DNA from: Oscillospiraceae bacterium
Lineage (GTDB): Bacteria > Bacillota > Clostridia > Oscillospirales > Oscillospiraceae
Assembly: GCA_022846095.1 (NCBI GenBank)
Contig: AP025583.1
Span: 4,241,279 to 4,305,278, forward strand
Direction: 5' to 3'
Length of the DNA stretch: 64,000 bases
Under the pieces are notes generated by a model. That model had not been told where the DNA came from. It did no database searches and saw only the letters and a program-made list of their open reading frames with translations. Both the position numbers and the translations under genes were made by a program. This document shows positions 47,335-55,713 of this stretch, in pieces; positions within the stretch are counted from its first letter, which is position 1, and each line of letters starts with the position of its first letter.

Positions 47335-48216
47335 TTATAACGCGGGTGCGTCCAAATAGGCCCGGAGGGCCCGGCTCAGAAAGGCCGCCGCCCCCGCGCC
47401 GTACTTCCCGTCGGCGGCCTTGATAAACGCGGGGTTTTCGGCGTACTGCCCCGCCATAAAGCCCCAGTGGTTTTCCCCCATACCGGCCCCGCCGCCGCAG
47501 GATTCGGTAAAGGCGATCAGCTCCCCCGTCAGCGCCCGCACCTCCGGGGACGCAGGGTCGCGGCCAAGGTCCGCCAGCACGCGGCGCGTCAGCTCGTCCG
47601 TGCGCGCCGCCAGTCCGGCCACATCCTCCGGGGCCACGGCCGGGCCGTGCTCCAGGTATTCTCCCAAATTTTGCTCCATGGCCCGGGTGAATGCCTCCAC
47701 GCTGCCGTACTCCTGCGCCGCCAGCGCCGCGATCTCCCCCTCCCGGGCCCTGAGATCCGCCAGCATCCCGTCAAAGGCCTCCAGGCTCCCCATGCGCGCG
47801 GCGATCTCCGCCCCGTGGGTGCGTTTGAAGTCCTCCGCCCGGCGGAAGTACGCGTCCATGCCGAATTGCTCAAATTCCATACCGTCTTCTCCTTTCACAA
47901 GCCTGTCCAGCAGCTCCAGCAGCCGGTTCAGCCGGTCGCGCTTGAGCGCGATCAGCGCCCGCTGCCCGGTAAAGACCGCCCTGCGGTCAAACGCCGGGTT
48001 TTCCAGGATGGCCTTGATCTCCTTCAGGGAAAAATCAAGCTCCTTGAAAAACAGGATCTGCTGCAATACCTCCAGGGCCCCGTCGCCGTAGAGCCGGTAT
48101 CCGGCTTCGGTGACGCTTGTGGGCTTTAAAAGCCCGATCTCGTCGTAGAACTGGAGCGTCCGCACGCTGACGCCCGTGAGCGCCGAGACCTGTTTTACCG
48201 TCCGCACGCGCCTCAC
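47335..48216 (-). CDS. MerR family regulator with a TipAS-like domain
   Basis: This 293-residue protein has a MerR DNA-binding domain (TVKQVSALTGVSVRTLQFYD then GYRLYGDGALEVLQQILFFK). A coiled coil and a C-terminal TipAS-like domain follow (about residues 150-290), marked by EEYGS-type and GAGMGENHWGFMAGQYAENP words. TipAS domains bind thiopeptide antibiotics. The gene stands alone and is preceded by a MerR-type promoter, so it most likely controls itself. Confidence 0.9.
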   Translation of the reverse strand: MRRVRTVKQVSALTGVSVRTLQFYDEIGLLKPTSVTEAGYRLYGDGALEVLQQILFFKELDFSLKEIKAILENPAFDRRAVFTGQRALIALKRDRLNRLLELLDRLVKGEDGMEFEQFGMDAYFRRAEDFKRTHGAEIAARMGSLEAFDGMLADLRAREGEIAALAAQEYGSVEAFTRAMEQNLGEYLEHGPAVAPEDVAGLAARTDELTRRVLADLGRDPASPEVRALTGELIAFTESCGGGAGMGENHWGFMAGQYAENPAFIKAADGKYGAGAAAFLSRALRAYLDAPAL

Positions 48217-48232
48217 CTCCCTTTCTGCCTCT

Positions 48233-48263
48233 ATGCTACCCTATCACGTTACGTGAGAGTCAA
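48233..48263 (-). promoter_or_regulatory. MerR-type promoter of the TipAS regulator
   Basis: On the minus strand, TTGACT (48263-48258), a 19-base spacer and TAGCAT (48238-48233), with the dyad TCACGTTACGTGA (48244-48256) in the spacer. This is the classic MerR/TipA promoter form. Confidence 0.85.
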
Positions 48264-48275
48264 GTGTTTTTTTGC

Positions 48276-48646
48276 TTGCCTTTTTACGGCCCCCCTGCTA
48301 TAATACCCGTAAATTGAATACCACAAGGCGATGAAGAGAGCAAGTAGGTATCCAGGCACGCCACAGAGAGCCCCGGTTGCTGAGAAGGGGCGCGGAGCGG
48401 GATATTGAACATAAAGGCTCGGAGCCGCATACCGACCGCGCCCAGGCGCCGAGGCTATGATGGGGGCGCCCATTACAGCGCAGGGGTATCGATGTTCCGT
48501 CCGTACTTGTCTCCCGCCCCGAGGGGCGCGGCATGGGATCTCCGTACCCGTTGAGGTCCTTGCCGCGAGGCATGGATGAACTAAGGTGGTACCGCGGGTA
48601 TGCTTGATGATAGCCCGTCCTTAGAAATAAGGACGGGCTTTTTTGC
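48276..48646 (+). promoter_or_regulatory. Promoter and T-box leader (tRNA-Lys sensing) of lysS
   Basis: The promoter is TTGCCT (48276-48281), 17 bases, TATAAT (48299-48304). The leader has AGAGAGC words near 48336 and 48365, a specifier region GAACATAAAGG with AAA (48413-48415) or AAG, and the T-box TGAACTAAGGTGGTACCGCG (48577-48596). The terminator stem AGCCCGTCCTTA/TAAGGACGGGCT (48612-48639, loop GAAA) is followed by six T. Uncharged tRNA-Lys would favour read-through into lysS. Confidence 0.93.
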
Positions 48647-48699
48647 GCTCAAAATGCCGTCCTTACCTCAAAAACACCGTTTGAAAGGAAGGATTTATC

Positions 48700-50166
48700 A
48701 TGAGCGAACAAACGCTGCGCGAGGTGCGCATTCAGAAGCTGGAGGCCGTTCGGGCCCACGCCAATCCCTACCCGGAGCGTTTCGAGACCACCCACGCTCT
48801 TCCGGATGCCGCCGCCCTGCCCGACGGCACGGCCGGCGTGCGGGTGGCGGGCCGGATCCTGCTGCTGCGGCGCATGGGCAGGCTCTCCTTCGTCACCCTG
48901 GGGGACATCCGGGGCGGTATCCAGATCTGCGTGAAGCGGGACGAGGTGGGCGGGGATGCCTACGAGTTTTTCAAGACGGCCTTCGACGTGGGGGACTTTA
49001 TGGGCGCACAGGGCGAGCTGTTCACCACCCACGCCGGGGAAAAGACCCTCCGGGCCGCCTCCATCGCCTTTTTGGGCAAGGCCCTGCGGCCCCTGCCCGA
49101 CAAGTTTCACGGCGTGAACAACCGGGAGACCTGCTACCGCCAGCGCTACCTGGACCTGTGCGTGAACCCGGACACGCGGGACCGTTTTCTGAAGCGCGCG
49201 GCCTTTGTGCGGGAGGTGCGCCGTTTCCTGGAGGACCACGGCTACGTGGAAATCGAGACCCCGGTGCTCAACGACCACCCCTCCGGGGCCACGGCGCGGC
49301 CCTTCGTGTCTCACCACAACGCCTTGGATCTGGACGTGTACCTGCGCATCGCGCCGGAGACCTACCTCAAGCGGGCCATCGTGGGGGGCTTCACCAGGGT
49401 CTTTGAGTTTGCGCGTTGCTTCCGCAACGAGGGCATGGACGCCACCCACCTCCAGGACTTCACCATGCTGGAGGGCTACTGCGCCTACTACAACTACCGG
49501 GACAATATGCGCTTCCTCCAGGAGATGCTGACCCATGCGGTGACCCGGGTCTGGGGCAGGAGCCGGATTACCGTGGGGGAGCGCGCCGTGGACTTCGCGG
49601 GGGAGTGGGAGGTGGTCTCCTTCCGGGATTTGCTGCTGCGGGACTGCGGCATCGACATCGCCGGGTGCCCCACCGCCGCCGCGCTGCTCTCCCGGATCCG
49701 CGCCCGGGGCATCGAGCTGGCCTGCGAGGAGGACCCGGAGCGCCTGGGCCGGGGCGCGCTGATCGACCTGCTCTACAAGCGGGTGAGCCGCCCCAAGCTG
49801 GTGGACCCCACCTTCCTGGTGGAGCACCCCACCGACCTGTCGCCCCTGGCCCGGGCCAACGACGAGAACCCCGAGGTGGTGGACCGCTTCCAGCTCATCA
49901 TCAACGGGGCGGAGATCATCAACGCCTACTCCGAGCTGGTGGACCCCCTGGAGCAGCGGCGGCGGCTGGAGGCCCAGGCCCGCTGCCGGGCGGAGGGGGA
50001 CGAGGAGGCCATGGTGATGGACGAGGACTATATCGCCGCCATGGAGTACGGTATGCCCCCCATCTCGGGCTGGGGCATGGGCATCGACCGGGTTTTCCAG
50101 GTGCTCACCGGGCAGGAGAATATCCGGGACAGCATCTTGTTCCCCCTCATGCGCCCCCTGGCGTAG
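48700..50166 (+). CDS. lysS: Class II lysyl-tRNA synthetase
   Basis: This 488-residue enzyme charges tRNA-Lys. An OB-fold anticodon domain (about residues 45-150) precedes the catalytic core with motif 1 FLEDHGYVEIETPVL, motif 2 CFRNEGMDATHLQDFTMLEG and motif 3 GMGIDRVFQVLTG. In most LysRS motif 2 reads HNPEFTxxE; HLQDFT here marks a divergent branch. Glu and Tyr for lysine binding (LEGY) and INAYSEL are kept, so it should be active. The Lys T-box supports the specificity. ATG 48700 follows AAAGGAAGG. It may be a second copy beside a housekeeping LysRS elsewhere. Confidence 0.93.
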   Translation: MSEQTLREVRIQKLEAVRAHANPYPERFETTHALPDAAALPDGTAGVRVAGRILLLRRMGRLSFVTLGDIRGGIQICVKRDEVGGDAYEFFKTAFDVGDFMGAQGELFTTHAGEKTLRAASIAFLGKALRPLPDKFHGVNNRETCYRQRYLDLCVNPDTRDRFLKRAAFVREVRRFLEDHGYVEIETPVLNDHPSGATARPFVSHHNALDLDVYLRIAPETYLKRAIVGGFTRVFEFARCFRNEGMDATHLQDFTMLEGYCAYYNYRDNMRFLQEMLTHAVTRVWGRSRITVGERAVDFAGEWEVVSFRDLLLRDCGIDIAGCPTAAALLSRIRARGIELACEEDPERLGRGALIDLLYKRVSRPKLVDPTFLVEHPTDLSPLARANDENPEVVDRFQLIINGAEIINAYSELVDPLEQRRRLEAQARCRAEGDEEAMVMDEDYIAAMEYGMPPISGWGMGIDRVFQVLTGQENIRDSILFPLMRPLA

Positions 50167-50180
50167 GGCCGGGGACGCCA

Positions 50181-50216
50181 AACAGGCCCCTATCCGTCAG
50201 ATAGGGGCCTGTTCCA
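50181..50216. terminator. Terminator between lysS and the next minus-strand gene
   Basis: A 14-bp stem AACAGGCCCCTATC with its complement (loop CGTCA, 50181-50213) and TTCC. The same hairpin, with its upstream GGCCGGGGACGCCA flank, is repeated at 51824-51868. Confidence 0.75.
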
Positions 50217-50218
50217 TA

Positions 50219-51082
50219 TCACTCCAGCGCGCGCAGCGCCTCCAGACGGATAAAGCCCTCCGCCGCCGGGCACGTGCACTTGATTTTTTCCCCCTCCGCC
50301 TGGGCCGCATAGCCCTCGTCCCCCCGCTCCCGCGCAGCGGCGGCGTCCTCCTCCAGAAGGGCGTTATAAAACGCGGTATAGCCGGGATAGGCCCGGCACA
50401 GGTGGGCTTCCAGCTCCGCCATGGAGCGGATGTAAGGCGCAAGCCCCGTGTGCCCGCCCAGGACAATCAGCTCGTAGAGCGCCGGGGCCGCACGGTCCAG
50501 CTGCCAGAAGAGCGGGCCCTCGGGTTCTTCCGGGCACTGGCGGCCCAGCCCGATGGGGATCTCGTGCAGATCGCTGCTCAGGATCTCCGCGATGGACAGC
50601 AGCCACTGCCCTCCGGCGTGCAGCAGCCACACCCCGCGCTCCACCTCGGCGCACCGGTCCACCGGCCCCCAGGGGGTGTTTTCAGGCGCAGGCCAGGTGC
50701 CGAAGTAGCTCGGGCAGATGTCCTTGCCCAGCTCCTCCACCGCCCGGATCAGCTCCCCGGCGGCCCCCTCCGCCTTCAGGAGCTCGTACTCCACGATGAG
50801 ATCCGCCTCGTCCGTGAGGAAAAAGCAGACCCCGTCCTGCTCCTCGCCGTACTCCAGCGCCTGGGCGGGCAGGGCGGAGCCCTCCTTCAAGGCCGCATAG
50901 AACCAGGCGGGCCTGCACGCGCGGGGGCGGAACGCCGTGGTCGTTTGCACATGAAAGACGCCGGGCAGCTTCTCCCGCCACCAGACTACGTCGCCCCATT
51001 CCTCCCGGTTGAGCGCAAAGGGCAGCGGCGGTGCTTCCTGAATCCTTCTGCGCTGCTCTCTTAAGTACGCACGATCCCTCAC
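50219..51082 (-). CDS. Hypothetical protein
   Basis: This 287-residue soluble protein has no family I recognise. It begins MRDRAYLREQRRRIQEAPPL, has EWGDVVWWREKLPGVFHVQT near residue 27, an acidic central region and two cysteines near the end (KIKCTCPAAEG). There is no signal peptide or membrane segment. It may form an operon with the HTH gene just upstream, which ends 20 bases before this start. Codon use looks like the neighbouring core genes. Confidence 0.65.
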   Translation of the reverse strand: MRDRAYLREQRRRIQEAPPLPFALNREEWGDVVWWREKLPGVFHVQTTTAFRPRACRPAWFYAALKEGSALPAQALEYGEEQDGVCFFLTDEADLIVEYELLKAEGAAGELIRAVEELGKDICPSYFGTWPAPENTPWGPVDRCAEVERGVWLLHAGGQWLLSIAEILSSDLHEIPIGLGRQCPEEPEGPLFWQLDRAAPALYELIVLGGHTGLAPYIRSMAELEAHLCRAYPGYTAFYNALLEEDAAAARERGDEGYAAQAEGEKIKCTCPAAEGFIRLEALRALE

Positions 51083-51102
51083 CTTGTTCTGACCCTCCCC
51101 AT

Positions 51103-51456
51103 CTAATTTCCATGCGCAGATAAAAAGCCATTAATAATTTGCGCCAGCGCTTCTTTTTGCTTGCCGGAGAGTTCATTCACTTTTTTGCTTTCAATCATTA
51201 AATTTAAATTTGCGGTTGTGCCCTTTAATAAATAGTCCGTCGTAATATCAAGCGCTTCACTCATCCTTAAAATGCTGTCAGGCCGCATTGCCTTATGACC
51301 GTTCTCCGCCGCAGAAATCATTTTTACTGACAGCCCTGTTAAATTACTGAGCCGTTCTTGCGTATACCCCAGCCGCTTACGGGTTTTGACCAGCCGTCTG
51401 CCGATTTCCTTAAGCAGCAGCGAACTGTCTTCTTCAAGTTTCAATTTCTCTTTCAC
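51103..51456 (-). CDS. XRE family HTH regulator
   Basis: This 117-residue protein has a Cro/C1 helix-turn-helix (RLVKTRKRLGYTQERLSNLT then LSVKMISAAENGHKAMRPDS) and ends with a helical part KVNELSGKQKEALAQIINGF. Its base composition is AT-rich, unlike the flanking genes, which hints at recent arrival. It has no sensor domain. The following minus-strand gene may be its partner. Confidence 0.87.
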   Translation of the reverse strand: MKEKLKLEEDSSLLLKEIGRRLVKTRKRLGYTQERLSNLTGLSVKMISAAENGHKAMRPDSILRMSEALDITTDYLLKGTTANLNLMIESKKVNELSGKQKEALAQIINGFLSAHGN

Positions 51457-51887
51457 CGCACAGCCTCTCTTTGTGTCTATGTGTCTCCTAATTTCTCCTA
51501 TAGTAGTAGTTTATACGACAAATAGGGAAAAATAAATCCACCATGGTAGACATCATAGATACCATGGGTCATAACAGGCATTTTTTCTTTTACACTGTGC
51601 GCGAAGAGGACTAACGTGGCATTACCTCATTTACAGTTCTCATTCTACAACTGTTCGTTTGTTTTTGCTGCGATATACCAGTTGCTGAAACGAACTATAA
51701 GGTGTAAACTCATTCAAAAGGCGCAACAAAGCCTCCCCTATGAGGGGAGGTGGCCGCGAAGCGGACGGAGGGGTCAAGGGAGACCCCCCAGTCAGCTCCG
51801 CTGACAGCCCCCCTCATAGGGGGGCCGGGGACGCCAAACAGGCCCCTATCCGACGGATAGGGGCCTGCTTATGCGCATCTTTGCGGG
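51457..51887. repeat. Gene-free stretch with AT-rich start and repeat hairpins
   Basis: 51457-51715 is AT-rich and must hold the HTH gene promoter; a CCATGGTA...TACCATGG inverted pair lies at 51541-51568. 51720-51838 is a compound repeat: CCTCCCC/GGGGAGG (51732-51750), CCGCGAAGCGG and GTCAGCTCCGCTGAC, ending GGGGGGCCGGGGACGCC. The hairpin AGGCCCCTATCCG...GATAGGGGCCT (about 51838-51868) follows and may terminate the anti-sigma gene. The short open frames here have no support. Confidence 0.7.
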
Positions 51888-52682
51888 TTAACCGCCCATT
51901 TCAGCCAGGAAGTCCGCCACGGCGGCGGGGTCGGCCTTGGAGGCGTCCATGGGCAGGGTGAACAGGGCGCGGGGCTCCTGCGCGCCGCCCTCCCCGTCCG
52001 CGAAGGAGATGGTGCCGTCCTCCGCCATGGTAAAGCTGTCCGGGCCGGGGGCGTCGTTGCCGTTGTAGAAGGCCATATACACGGTGTGGTCGGCAAAGAT
52101 CTCCAGGCTCTGGCACTCGAAGAGGTAGTACATCACCCCGTCCAGCTCAAAGCTGTAGCGCCCGCCGCCCAGGGTCCAGGCGTTGACCCAGCGGGGCTCG
52201 CAGCCGGCGACCAGGGGGGTGAAGGTCATGGAGTAGCCGTCCTCGCCCACGGGGGCGCCGTCCAGGCGCTCCAGCGCGGCCACCACGTAGGTGCGCGCCT
52301 CGTCCACGTCCTGGGTAAAATCGGACAGGCCCGCGCCGCTGACCGTCCCGGCCAGGGTGATGCGGTAATCGCCGCTCTCCACGCGCTCGTCCAGCAGCAC
52401 GGCGTCCCCCCGCTCAAAGGCGGCGGCCAGGGCGGAGTCCCCCACGTGGCCCGCCACGTCCTTGGGGCCCAGCAGCAGGGTGGCGGCGGCCACGGAGACC
52501 ACCAGCACGGCGGCCAGCGCGGCGGCCAGGATCAGGGTTCTTTTCGGAAATGCTCTCATGTTTTGTTTCTCCTTTTCGTCCGGCTGCTCCATAGCCCGGC
52601 GGAGTTTTGCTTTTGTCCGCTGCCGGAAATCTCCGCTGAACGGTATGGAGTCGAAGGCGGCGCGGTATTCGTCGCGTTTCAT
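51888..52682 (-). CDS. Putative anti-sigma factor with one membrane segment
   Basis: This 264-residue protein has a charged cytoplasmic N-terminus (MKRDEYRAAFDSIPFSGDFR...AMEQ), one membrane segment (TLILAAALAAVLVVSVAAATLL, about residues 49-70), and an outer domain of about 190 residues with no cysteine motif. Its ATG lies 1 base after the stop of the ECF sigma gene. That arrangement is typical of a membrane anti-sigma that releases its sigma factor upon an envelope signal. The outer domain family (DUF4179-like) is uncertain. Confidence 0.75.
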   Translation of the reverse strand: MKRDEYRAAFDSIPFSGDFRQRTKAKLRRAMEQPDEKEKQNMRAFPKRTLILAAALAAVLVVSVAAATLLLGPKDVAGHVGDSALAAAFERGDAVLLDERVESGDYRITLAGTVSGAGLSDFTQDVDEARTYVVAALERLDGAPVGEDGYSMTFTPLVAGCEPRWVNAWTLGGGRYSFELDGVMYYLFECQSLEIFADHTVYMAFYNGNDAPGPDSFTMAEDGTISFADGEGGAQEPRALFTLPMDASKADPAAVADFLAEMGG

Positions 52683-52683
52683 G

Positions 52684-53157
52684 TCAATCGTCCTCCCTCA
52701 GCATCTGTCTGAGCTTTTCCCGCCCGCGGGCGAGCCTGGTGCCCACGGTGGGCCCGGGTAAGCGGAGCAGTCTTGCAATTTCTTTGATGGAATAGCCCTC
52801 GTAGTAGTGCAGATGGATTACAGCGCTGTATTTGGCAGGCAGGGCCTGCACGGAGGAAAGGAGCTTCGGAGCGTCCTCCCGCGCCACCTCCCCGGCCTCC
52901 TCCAGGGGCAGGTTCTTCCGCTCGGCGGCGCGGCACATGTCGCTGGCGCGTTGGAGGGTGGCCCGGATGAGCCACGCCTTCTCGTGCTCCGCGTCCCGGA
53001 ACCGGGGCTGCGCGGTGAGCAGGCGGAGGTAGACCTCCTGGACGGCGTCCTCGGCGTCGGCGGGGGTGTGAAGCCGGGTCATCGCGATGTGCAGCAGCAT
53101 GGAACTGTACTGCTCCACAATGCGGCAGATGTATTCATCGGTACCTAACGAACACAT
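52684..53157 (-). CDS. ECF-type RNA polymerase sigma factor
   Basis: This 157-residue sigma-70 family protein has region 2 (YSSMLLHIAMTRLHTPADAE then DAVQEVYLRLL) and region 4 (LPAKYSAVIHLHYYEGYSIK then EIARLLRLPGPTVGTRLARG). There is no region 1 or 3, as in ECF factors. I choose ATG 53157, 8 bases after GAAGGGAG; an upstream ATG adds 6 residues. The membrane anti-sigma follows directly. The AT-rich upstream stretch 53176-53236 should hold its autoregulated promoter, not clearly readable. Confidence 0.93.
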   Translation of the reverse strand: MCSLGTDEYICRIVEQYSSMLLHIAMTRLHTPADAEDAVQEVYLRLLTAQPRFRDAEHEKAWLIRATLQRASDMCRAAERKNLPLEEAGEVAREDAPKLLSSVQALPAKYSAVIHLHYYEGYSIKEIARLLRLPGPTVGTRLARGREKLRQMLREDD

Positions 53158-53236
53158 TTGCTCAACTCCCTTCACCTACAACACGATCCCGGAGGCCGGA
53201 ATTTTTCACGCGCCCCCAAATTTTATTGAAATTAAG

Positions 53237-53279
53237 AAGAGCGCGGCGCTATCCCGGACCGATAGCGCCGCGCTCTTCT
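53237..53279. terminator. Terminator upstream of the sigma gene, after DUF1294
   Basis: A 17-bp stem (AAGAGCGCGGCGCTATC with its complement, 53237-53277). The minus-strand side is AAGAGC then CTTAATTTCAAT, a short T-run for the DUF1294 gene. Confidence 0.7.
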
Positions 53280-53280
53280 C

Positions 53281-53568
53281 CTACCTTATCAGAAGCCAAG
53301 CCCCAAGGGCAAGCTGTAAAACCATAATAGCGGGCAGGCCGTACTTGAAGTACCAGTGCCGGGTCTTGTGCCGGAAGCACCACATGCCCAGCACGGCCCC
53401 GGGGGAGCCCCCCAGCAGGGCCACCAGGAAGAAGGTCCGCTCCCGCACCCGCCACGCGTCCCGCTTCGCCCGGCGCTTGTCCAGCCCCATCAGGATAAAG
53501 TCCAGCAGGGACAGCGCCAGCACCCAGGCCAGGACCAAGGGCCAGTGCGCCGCCAACAGCGCCCTCAC
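53281..53568 (-). CDS. DUF1294 membrane protein
   Basis: This 95-residue protein has three membrane segments and the DUF1294 motifs LLDFILMGLDKRRAKRDAWR near residue 20 and ALLGGSPGAVLGMWCFRHKT near residue 55, then HWYFKYGLPAI. The function is unknown. GTG 53568 overlaps the stop of the upstream C39-like gene (GTGA), so translation is coupled. Longer frames reading through that gene are shadows. Confidence 0.9.
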   Translation of the reverse strand: MRALLAAHWPLVLAWVLALSLLDFILMGLDKRRAKRDAWRVRERTFFLVALLGGSPGAVLGMWCFRHKTRHWYFKYGLPAIMVLQLALGAWLLIR

Positions 53569-54221
53569 GCCCCCACACCCCGGGGGAAGCCCACGAAGCC
53601 GCCCCGCTTCTTGCTGGTGTCCCGCCAGAGGGCCAGGTTGACGGACAGCTCCCGCCCGCTGTCCAGGATGACCGCCTCCTCGCCGTCCAGGGCGATGACG
53701 GTGACCCAGTGCCAGCGGTCCAGGCGCTTTTCCTTGCCATTGTGCAGGTTCAGGAAGGCCACCGGGCAGTCCGCGTCCAGGCAGGCGCGGAGGAAGGCGG
53801 CATACTCCGCAAAGGAGGGGCGCTTGGTGTAGGCGGCGGGCAGCTCCATGAGCACGGGGGAGAGGGGCACCCCCGCCGCCGCGCCGTAGGAGGCCAGGCC
53901 CTCCACAAATTTCTCCGGCTTGTTGAGGCCGTGGCTGCCCGGCGTGACGTGCTCCCACACCCGGCACATGAGGCCGGTAAAGTGCTCCCTGTCCATGGCG
54001 CGGCCGGGGTAGAGGGCCTCCAGCCCCGGCTTCTGGGCCAGGTAGGCCACCAGAAGGGCGGCCGCCGTGGGGCCGCACCCCGCCCGCTGCTGCCAGAAAT
54101 CCGGGAACCAGTCCTGGTCGGCCCCCCGGTAAAGCTCCCCGTCCGGCCCCGTGATGGTCAGCCGCTCCGGGTTCAGAATTGCGCTGTGCTCGTTCAATGT
54201 CCGCATCTGCCTCTCTGTCAC
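53565..54221 (-). CDS. C39-like cysteine peptidase
   Basis: This 218-residue protein has a papain-like pattern: QQRAGCGPTAAALLVAYLAQ with the catalytic Cys near residue 50, and RWHWVTVIALDGEEAVILDS with His near residue 170 and Asp. There is no clear signal peptide. It could cut a bacteriocin-like leader or be a housekeeping peptidase, but no transporter is attached. The start may also be at the second Met (54206). The stop overlaps the DUF1294 start. Confidence 0.8.
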   Translation of the reverse strand: MTERQMRTLNEHSAILNPERLTITGPDGELYRGADQDWFPDFWQQRAGCGPTAAALLVAYLAQKPGLEALYPGRAMDREHFTGLMCRVWEHVTPGSHGLNKPEKFVEGLASYGAAAGVPLSPVLMELPAAYTKRPSFAEYAAFLRACLDADCPVAFLNLHNGKEKRLDRWHWVTVIALDGEEAVILDSGRELSVNLALWRDTSKKRGGFVGFPRGVGA

Positions 54222-54285
54222 AGGTTAGTGCCTCCAGTATAGCATTTCGGGGGCCGCATGGCAATCGTCCCCTTCCGTCCCCCGG

Positions 54286-54314
54286 TTGTACCCGCCCGAA
54301 AAGTCTGTTATACT
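54286..54314 (+). promoter_or_regulatory. Promoter of the MATE-DUF5655-SLH operon
   Basis: TTGTAC (54286-54291), 17 bases, TATACT (54309-54314). Confidence 0.65.
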
Positions 54315-54354
54315 GAGAAACGACCCGGTTCGCGGGAGAAAGAGGAGATCGGCT

Positions 54355-55713
54355 ATGAGACGGGAGCTTTCCCTCATCCAGGGGGACGTGAAAACCACCC
54401 TTTTGCGTTTTACGCTGCCCTTTTTGGCGGCGTCCCTGCTTCAATTTTTATATGGCGCGGCGGATCTGGTCATCGTCGGCCAGTTTGCAGACGCGGCGGG
54501 CATCGCGGCGGTGTCCACGGGCAGCCAGGTGATGCAGGCGGTCACCGGCCTGGTGATGGGCCTGGCCACCGGCGGCACGGTGCTCATCGGCCAATTCACC
54601 GGGGCCGGGCGGCGGGAGGACGTGTCCCGCACCATCGGCACCATGTTCACCCTCTTCACCCTCATCGCCCTGGGCCTGGCCCTGGTGTGCGCTCTGGGCA
54701 CCAAGGTGCTGGTGGGGGCCATGCACGTGCCGGAGCAGGCCGTGGCCCCAGCCCGGCAGTACCTCTTCATCTGTTCCTGCGGCATCCTGTTCATCACGGG
54801 GTACAACATGGTCTCCGCCATCCTGCGGGGCATGGGGGACTCCCGGCGGCCCATGTACTTCGTGGCCATCGCCTGCGTGCTCAACATTTTTGGCGACCTG
54901 CTGCTGGTGGGCGTGTTCAAGCTGGGGGCGGCGGGGGCCGCCGCGGCCACCGTCTTTGCCCAGGGGGTGAGCCTGCTGCTCTCCGTCCGGGTGCTGCGCG
55001 GCCGGGACTTCCCCTTCGACTTCAAGCGCGCCAGCTTCCGCATGTCCCGCGCACTGTGCGCCAAGCTCACCGCCCTGGGCGCCCCGGTGGCGCTGCAAAA
55101 CGTGCTGGTCAGCCTGTCCTTCCTTATCATCACCTCCATCGTCAACGGCCTGGGCCTGCCCCAGGCGGCGGCGGTGGGCGCGGTGGAGCGGGTCATCGAC
55201 TTCAGCATGATGGGCCCCATCGCCTTCATGTCGGCCATCTCGGCCATGACGGCCCAGAACATGGGGGCGGGCTACCCCCGGCGGGCCCGATCCGCCCTGG
55301 GGTACGGCATCCTGTTCTCCCTGGCCTTCGGCGCGGTGCTCTTCTCCCTGTGCCAGCTCTTCCCCCGCGCCGCCATCGGCCTGTTCACCCCCGACCCGGA
55401 GGTCATCTTCCACGGGGCCCTCTACCTGCGCTCCTACAGCATCGACTGCCTGCTGGTGGCCTTCGTCTTCTGCCTCAACGGCTTCTTCGGCGGCTGCGGG
55501 CGCACCACCTTCACCATGGCGAACAGCCTGGCCGCCACCTTCCTGGTGCGCGTGCCCGTGGTGCTGCTGGTCAGCCGCATGGCCGGGGCCACCATGTTCC
55601 ACATCGGCCTGGCCGCCCCGGCGGCCTCCATCCTGCAAATCCTGCTCCAGCTGGCCTACCTGAAATCGGGCCGCTGGCGGCACTCGGTCATTGACGGGGG
55701 GTTACAGGCATGA
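54355..55713 (+). CDS. MATE family efflux transporter
   Basis: This 452-residue protein has twelve membrane segments. SLIQGDVKTTLLRFTLPFLA and LYGAADLVIVGQFADAAGIA near the start and TAQNMGAGYPRRARSALGYG near residue 300 are MATE marks. It exports drugs or metabolites with Na+ or H+. ATG 54355 follows AGAGGAG. Its stop overlaps the ATG of the DUF5655 gene. It has no adjacent regulator, unlike the pump at 15165. Confidence 0.93.
   Translation: MRRELSLIQGDVKTTLLRFTLPFLAASLLQFLYGAADLVIVGQFADAAGIAAVSTGSQVMQAVTGLVMGLATGGTVLIGQFTGAGRREDVSRTIGTMFTLFTLIALGLALVCALGTKVLVGAMHVPEQAVAPARQYLFICSCGILFITGYNMVSAILRGMGDSRRPMYFVAIACVLNIFGDLLLVGVFKLGAAGAAAATVFAQGVSLLLSVRVLRGRDFPFDFKRASFRMSRALCAKLTALGAPVALQNVLVSLSFLIITSIVNGLGLPQAAAVGAVERVIDFSMMGPIAFMSAISAMTAQNMGAGYPRRARSALGYGILFSLAFGAVLFSLCQLFPRAAIGLFTPDPEVIFHGALYLRSYSIDCLLVAFVFCLNGFFGGCGRTTFTMANSLAATFLVRVPVVLLVSRMAGATMFHIGLAAPAASILQILLQLAYLKSGRWRHSVIDGGLQA

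Noticed and set aside
51616-51804. A 62-residue frame between the HTH and anti-sigma genes
   Set aside because: It ends in repeat hairpins, has no good ribosome site and shows no family.
53281-54444. A 387-residue fusion of DUF1294 with upstream sequence
   Set aside because: The upstream part is the shadow of the C39-like gene in another frame; a GTGA stop-start junction marks the true DUF1294 start.
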